DNA of 58,151 nucleotides, from assembly GCF_001942465.1 (NCBI RefSeq), contig NZ_MKJY01000255.1:1-58151 (forward strand), written 5' to 3'. Shown in pieces: positions 54,419 through 58,151 of the stretch. Both the position numbers and the translations under genes were made by a program. Within the stretch, counting starts at the first letter, position 1; the number at the start of each line of letters is the position of its first letter. Source of the DNA: Actinomadura sp. CNU-125 (GTDB lineage: Bacteria; Actinomycetota; Actinomycetes; Streptosporangiales; Streptosporangiaceae). The notes beneath the pieces were generated by a model, which was not told the DNA's origin, did no database searches, and saw nothing but the letters and a program-made list of their open reading frames with translations.

Positions 54419-55400
54419 CCGGCCCGTGGCTGGTCGGCGACATCGGCGGGACGAACGCGCGGTTCGCGCTCGTGGACGGCCCGGACGGCGCGCCCCGCGA
54501 CGTCCGCGCCCTGCCCACCCGCGAGCACGCCGACCTCGCCGACGCCGCGCTGGCGTACCTGTCCCGGCACGCCCCGGGCGTCCGGCCGTCCGCCGTGTGC
54601 CTGGCCGTCGCGGGGCCCGTCACCGGCGGGACGTTCCACCTGACGAACGCGGGCTGGCCGGTCGGCACCCCGGACGACGTGCGCGAACGCCTCGGCGTCC
54701 CGCACCTGGAGATCGTCAACGACTTCGCCGGGCTCGCCATGTCGCTGCCCCGGCTGGCCGCCGACGACCTGGTCCCGGTCGGCGACCGGTACCCGGCGGC
54801 GGACGGGCCGCTCGCGGTCGTCGCCCCGGCACCGGCCTCGGCGTCGGCGGGCTCGTGCCCGCGCCGGGCGGCGGCTGGGTGCCGCTGCCGGGGGAGGGCG
54901 GCCAGGTCGACGCGCCCGCCGGGACCGACCGGGAGGTCGAGGTCGTCCGGCTGCTGCGCGCCGAGCGCGGCGCCGCGACCGCCGAGTACCTGCTGTCGGG
55001 GGACGGCCTCGCCCGCATCCACCGCTACCTCGCGATCATCGACGGCGTTCCGCCGGAGCCGGTCACGGCCGCGCGGATCGTCGAGAACAAGGAAGACCCG
55101 CGCTGCGCGGCGACCCTCGCGATGTTCTGCGAGCTGCTCGGCTCGCTCGCCGGGAACGTCGCGCTGACGATCGGCGCGACCGGCGGCGTCTACCTCGGCG
55201 GCGGCATCCTGCCGCGCATCACCGATGTCCTGAAGGACAGCGCGTTCCGTGCCCGCTTCGAGGGGAAACCCCCCGTCGAGGGCTACCTGCGCGCGATCCC
55301 GACCGCACTGATCGTCCACCCCGGCCCGGCGCTGGTCGGCGCGGCCATGCGGCTCGCGCAGACCGCCCCCGAACCCGCACGACCCTTGGAGTCCGCTTGA
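54415..55400 (+). CDS. glk: Glucokinase (proteobacterial Glk type), frame broken
   Basis: About 328 residues. It phosphorylates glucose with ATP. It opens [20 protein letters not shown] (phosphate loop), has [21 protein letters not shown] and the catalytic Asp in EIVNDFAG. At about 54825 one C is missing from a C-run; adding it restores [17 protein letters not shown]. The end has [12 protein letters not shown] and [15 protein letters not shown]. This is the Glk (PF02685) type, not the ROK glucokinase usual in actinomycetes. It overlaps edd and eda. Confidence 0.92.
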
Positions 55401-56031
55401 ACGCCGAAGACCTGTTCGACCTCGCGCCCGTCGTCCCCGTCGTCGTCCTGGACGACGCCGACGCCGCCGTGCCGCTCGCGCGCGCGCTCGTCCGCGGCGG
55501 CCTCCCGGCGATCGAGGTGACGCTGCGGACACCGGTCGCGATCGAGGCGATCACCCGGATCGCCGCCGAGGTGCCGGACGGCGGTCGTCGGCGCGGGACG
55601 GTCGTCCGCCCGGACGACGCCGAGCGCGCGCCCGCCGCGGGCGCCCGCTTCCTCGTCAGCCCCGGCTGCACCGAACGCCTCCAAGACGGCGATGGCGGCG
55701 ACGCCTGCCGTTCCTGCCGGGCGCCGCGACCGCGTCGGAGGCCATCGCGCTGCTGGAGGCGGGGATCACCGCGATGAAGTTCTTCCCGGCCGAGCCCGCC
55801 GGGGGCATCCCGTACCTGAAGGCGCTGAACGGCCCGCTCCCGCAGGTGCGGTTCTGCCCGACCGGCGGGGTGAAGCCGGGCAACGCCGCCGACTACCTCG
55901 CGCTGCCGAACGTCGGCTGCGTCGGCGGGACGTGGCTCACCCCCGCCGACGCCGTCCGCTCCGGCGACTGGGAGCGGATCCGCGAGCTGGCGGCCGAGGC
56001 CGCCGCGCTCGGGCCCGTCCGTCCGGGCTGA
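55397..56031 (+). CDS. eda: KDPG aldolase (Eda), two frame breaks
   Basis: About 210 residues. It splits 2-keto-3-deoxy-6-phosphogluconate into pyruvate and glyceraldehyde 3-phosphate. [19 protein letters not shown] holds the conserved Glu; the Schiff-base Lys is in [12 protein letters not shown]. Breaks near 55590 (expected VVGAGTVV) and 55700 (expected [11 protein letters not shown]) are small indels. TTG 55397 overlaps the glk stop (TTGA). It completes the edd-glk-eda operon. Confidence 0.9.
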
Positions 56032-56060
56032 TCAACGCCGGGACGGTGGCGGCGGCCCCC

Positions 56061-56110
56061 GGCCGATGTCCGGGGCCGACGTCCGTGGCCGACGTCCGTG
56101 GCCGATCCGG
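56061..56110. repeat. 13-bp tandem repeat after eda
   Basis: Nearly four copies of GGCCGACGTCCGT (56061, 56074, 56087, partial 56100), in the gap between the convergent eda and secreted-protein genes. It overlaps no recognised gene and could be a slippage product or part of a transcription-end structure. Confidence 0.75.
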
Positions 56111-56482
56111 TTATGCCGTGCCCTTCTGCCACTGGCTGCACTTGATGATGACGTTGCCGTCCCGGTAGCACATCTGGATGTACACGGGGGAACCTTCGCG
56201 CTGGTCGTAGGTCTTGTACACCGTTTCGCCCACGCCGGAGGCGCGGAGGTCGTGCTCGATGCCGGCCTGTCCCTTGTAGTACCCGACGATGGAGATGCCG
56301 TCCTTTTTGGTGTCGGAGACGTAGACCTTGTCTCCGTAGGAGACCCAGGCCACCCTCCCGCGTTCGGTCGTGATGGACTCGTCTTCGCCGGCCCAAGCCG
56401 CCGTCGCGGTGATGGTCGTGCCCCCCGCCGCCAGTGCGAGGCCGGAGACCAGAACCGTGGCGCGTCGCATGCCAGAGCGCAT
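56111..56482 (-). CDS. Small secreted protein of unknown function
   Basis: A 123-residue protein with a signal peptide (MRRATVLVSGLALAAGG, cut probably after TAAWA). The mature part, about 90 residues, has ITTERGRVAWVSYGDKVYV, ISIVGYYKGQAGIEHDLRA and one Cys pair in QMCYRDGNVIIKCSQW that may form a disulfide. GGGAGG lies before ATG 56482. I know no named family for it; such small beta-rich secreted proteins are common in actinomycetes. Confidence 0.75.
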   Translation of the reverse strand: MRSGMRRATVLVSGLALAAGGTTITATAAWAGEDESITTERGRVAWVSYGDKVYVSDTKKDGISIVGYYKGQAGIEHDLRASGVGETVYKTYDQREGSPVYIQMCYRDGNVIIKCSQWQKGTA

Positions 56483-56611
56483 ACCGTGCCCTCCCTGTGT
56501 GATCGGTGGTTACGCTTCTTACGACCGGACGGCCCGGCCGAATGTGACTCCCGGGCGGTTGTGATCTGGGTCGCCCCAGGCGCCTGAGGGGAACGGAATA
56601 CGACCGCGCCG

Positions 56612-58151
56612 CTACTCCGCGGCGATGGCGCGGAGGACGTCCGTCCGGGCGGCGCGGCGGCCCGGCCTACGCGGCGGCGAGCACGCCGATCGCCGCCGCC
56701 CCCGCCGCGCACGCCGCGAGCAGCCCCCACGGCACGGCGACGGCCGCCATGCCGTCGCCGCCGGACGACAGGGCGCGCTGCAGGAGGAGGCCCAGCCCGG
56801 TCCCGGTGCCGATCCCGAGCGACCCGCCGAACAGCGAGATCACGACCGCCTCGTAGCGGATCATCCGGCGCAGGAGGCGGCGGTCCATGCCGACCGCGCG
56901 CAGCAGCCCGAGCTCGCGGGTGCGCTCGGCGACCGCGAGCGCCAGCGTGTTGACGATGCCGAGCGCCGCGATCAGCACCGACAGCACCAGCAGCCCGGTG
57001 ATCAGCCGGAGGAGCGCCTCGATCTCCCCTGCGGCATCGGACTTGATCTCGGCGCGGTCCTTGACCTCCAGGTTCGGCCACGGGCGCAGGGCCTCCCGCA
57101 GCGCCGCGTCCAGTTCCGAACCCGGCCCCGGCCTCGGCCCCGCGACGATCTCGATGCGGTCGATCGGCGCCCCCGGATCGTGCGTCCGGTACGCGGCCCA
57201 GTCGACGATCATGGACGGCGCGGACGGCGTGACCGACGGCCGGTCGTCGAACACGCCCGCGATGCGGAACGTCGCACTCGTCCCGTCCTGGTACCGGCCG
57301 CGGACGGTGTCGCCCGCCGCCCAGCCCTCCCCGTCCGCGATGCTCCGCCCCACGAGCAGGCCGCCCGCACCGCCGGACGAGCCGTCCCGCAGCGGCAGCG
57401 CGAAGTGGGCGAGCAGTTCGGCGCGGCGCCCCGGCGGCGGCCGTCCGGACCGAACCGGCCAGCTCCAGCCGCGCCGTGCGGACCGGGATCGCCCGCCGGA
57501 CGCCCGGGACCTGCGCGACCGCCTCCACGGCCCCCGCCGCGACCGGGGTGACCTGGCTGCGCCCCGTGACCCGGTAGTCGGCGGTGAGCCCGGCGTCCAG
57601 CCGCCGCTCCACCGACGCCGCCGTCGACTGCACCACCACCGACACGGCGGCGATCAGCCCGAGCCCGATCGTCAGCGCGGACGCCGTCGCCGCCGTCCGC
57701 CGCGGGTCGCGCAGCGCGTTGCGCGCGCCGAGCCGTCCGGGCGGGCCGCCGAACCGCGCGAACGGTGCCGACAGGGCCCGCACGGCCGGGCCGGCCAGCA
57801 CCGGCATCAGCACGATCACGCCGGTGAACAGCGCCGCCGCCCCGCCGCACGTGAACCACAGCCGCCGTCGCCGTCCACGACGGCCCCGGTCACTGCCAGG
57901 GCCGCGCCCGCCGCCAGGACGGCACCGCCGGTGCGGCCCCGCCCGCGCAGCGGCGCGGACGGGGCGGCGACCTCGCGCAGCGCCGCGACCGAGCGGCACG
58001 CGGGACGCCCGCCGCGCCGGGACGTACGCGGCGGCGAGCGCGACGAGCGTCCCGACCCCGTACCCGGCGGCCACGGCCGAAGGCGGCACCACCAGAGGCC
58101 CGAACGGCAGGTCCCCGGCGCGGCGGCCAGCAGCCGCGCGAGGCCCGCCGC
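56612..58151 (-). CDS. FtsX-like ABC transporter permease, partial and frame broken
   Basis: The 5' end lies beyond the right edge. The final part is clear: RIEIVAGPRPGPGSELDAAL, ALLRLITGLLVLSVLIAALG, then IVNTLALAVAERTRELGLLRAVGMDRRLLRRM, the FtsX-domain signature, and the tail RPGRRAARTDVLRAIAAE to 56612. Upstream pieces, ALFTGVIVLMPVLAGPAVRA, FARFGGPPGRLGARNALRDP and SALTIGLGLIAAVSVVVQS, lie in another frame. At least three breaks (near 56672, 57400 and 57870) are present. It is an exporter-type permease; its ATPase should lie to the right. Confidence 0.8.

Overview
The window is a 58 kb piece of a very GC-rich actinomycete chromosome. Three things point there: G/C-ending codons almost throughout, actinomycete-only families (DUF6082, XRE/DUF5753 with DUF397, DUF2236, CebR and MalR type LacI regulators), and a perfect copy of the actinomycete CebR operator in front of a ceb operon. 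A Thermomonosporaceae/Streptosporangiales organism (Actinomadura-like) fits best, but that is inference. About 25 genes carry frame breaks that a one-base indel in a GC run would usually repair (for example one C in glk restores the GTGLG motif). I annotate these as single genes, probably with sequence errors, and not as pseudogenes unless stated.

Layout. 1-2504: pyruvate-type dehydrogenase E1 alpha, E1 beta and E2 (minus strand), divergent from a GntR regulator. 3331-7642: a second GntR regulator and an operon of an NRAMP-like transporter, PxpB, PxpC and a YcsI/DUF1445 protein (5-oxoproline or D-glutamate metabolism, without PxpA). 7678-34 kb: a large oligosaccharide-use island. It holds a Ser/Thr kinase with an extracellular CBM2 domain; an ABC sugar importer with a YicI-like GH31 alpha-xylosidase, a GH1 beta-glucosidase, a LacI regulator and a secreted GH3 enzyme (a probable xyloglucan-oligosaccharide pathway); a complete ceb operon (cebEFG-bglC-cebR) for cello-oligosaccharides; and a mal operon (malEFG-aglA-malR) for maltodextrins. 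CebR-type operators lie before both cebE and the first importer, so the two beta-glucan loci are probably co-regulated.

33.8-42.1 kb: two tandem RlaP-like nucleotidyltransferases, a methyltransferase, an HSL-type esterase, a TetR regulator with two 22-bp operators, an MpaB-type DUF2236 oxygenase, DUF1349, a GH26-like hydrolase, a DHFR-like reductase and a SigJ-like ECF sigma factor. 42.2-47.5 kb: a visibly less GC-rich accessory stretch with a whiJ/abaA-like set (HATPase, XRE, DUF397), a decayed hsdR start and a J-domain membrane protein with a partner.

47.6-51.2 kb: a four-gene operon, DUF6282 amidohydrolase-like protein plus an SsuABC/NMT1-type transporter, closed by a strong hairpin. 51.3-56.0 kb: a ROK regulator divergent from edd-glk-eda, an Entner-Doudoroff operon that could take glucose released by the sugar island. 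56.1-58.2 kb: a small secreted protein and the 3' part of an FtsX-like permease. No tRNA, rRNA, CRISPR array or insertion sequence was recognised.
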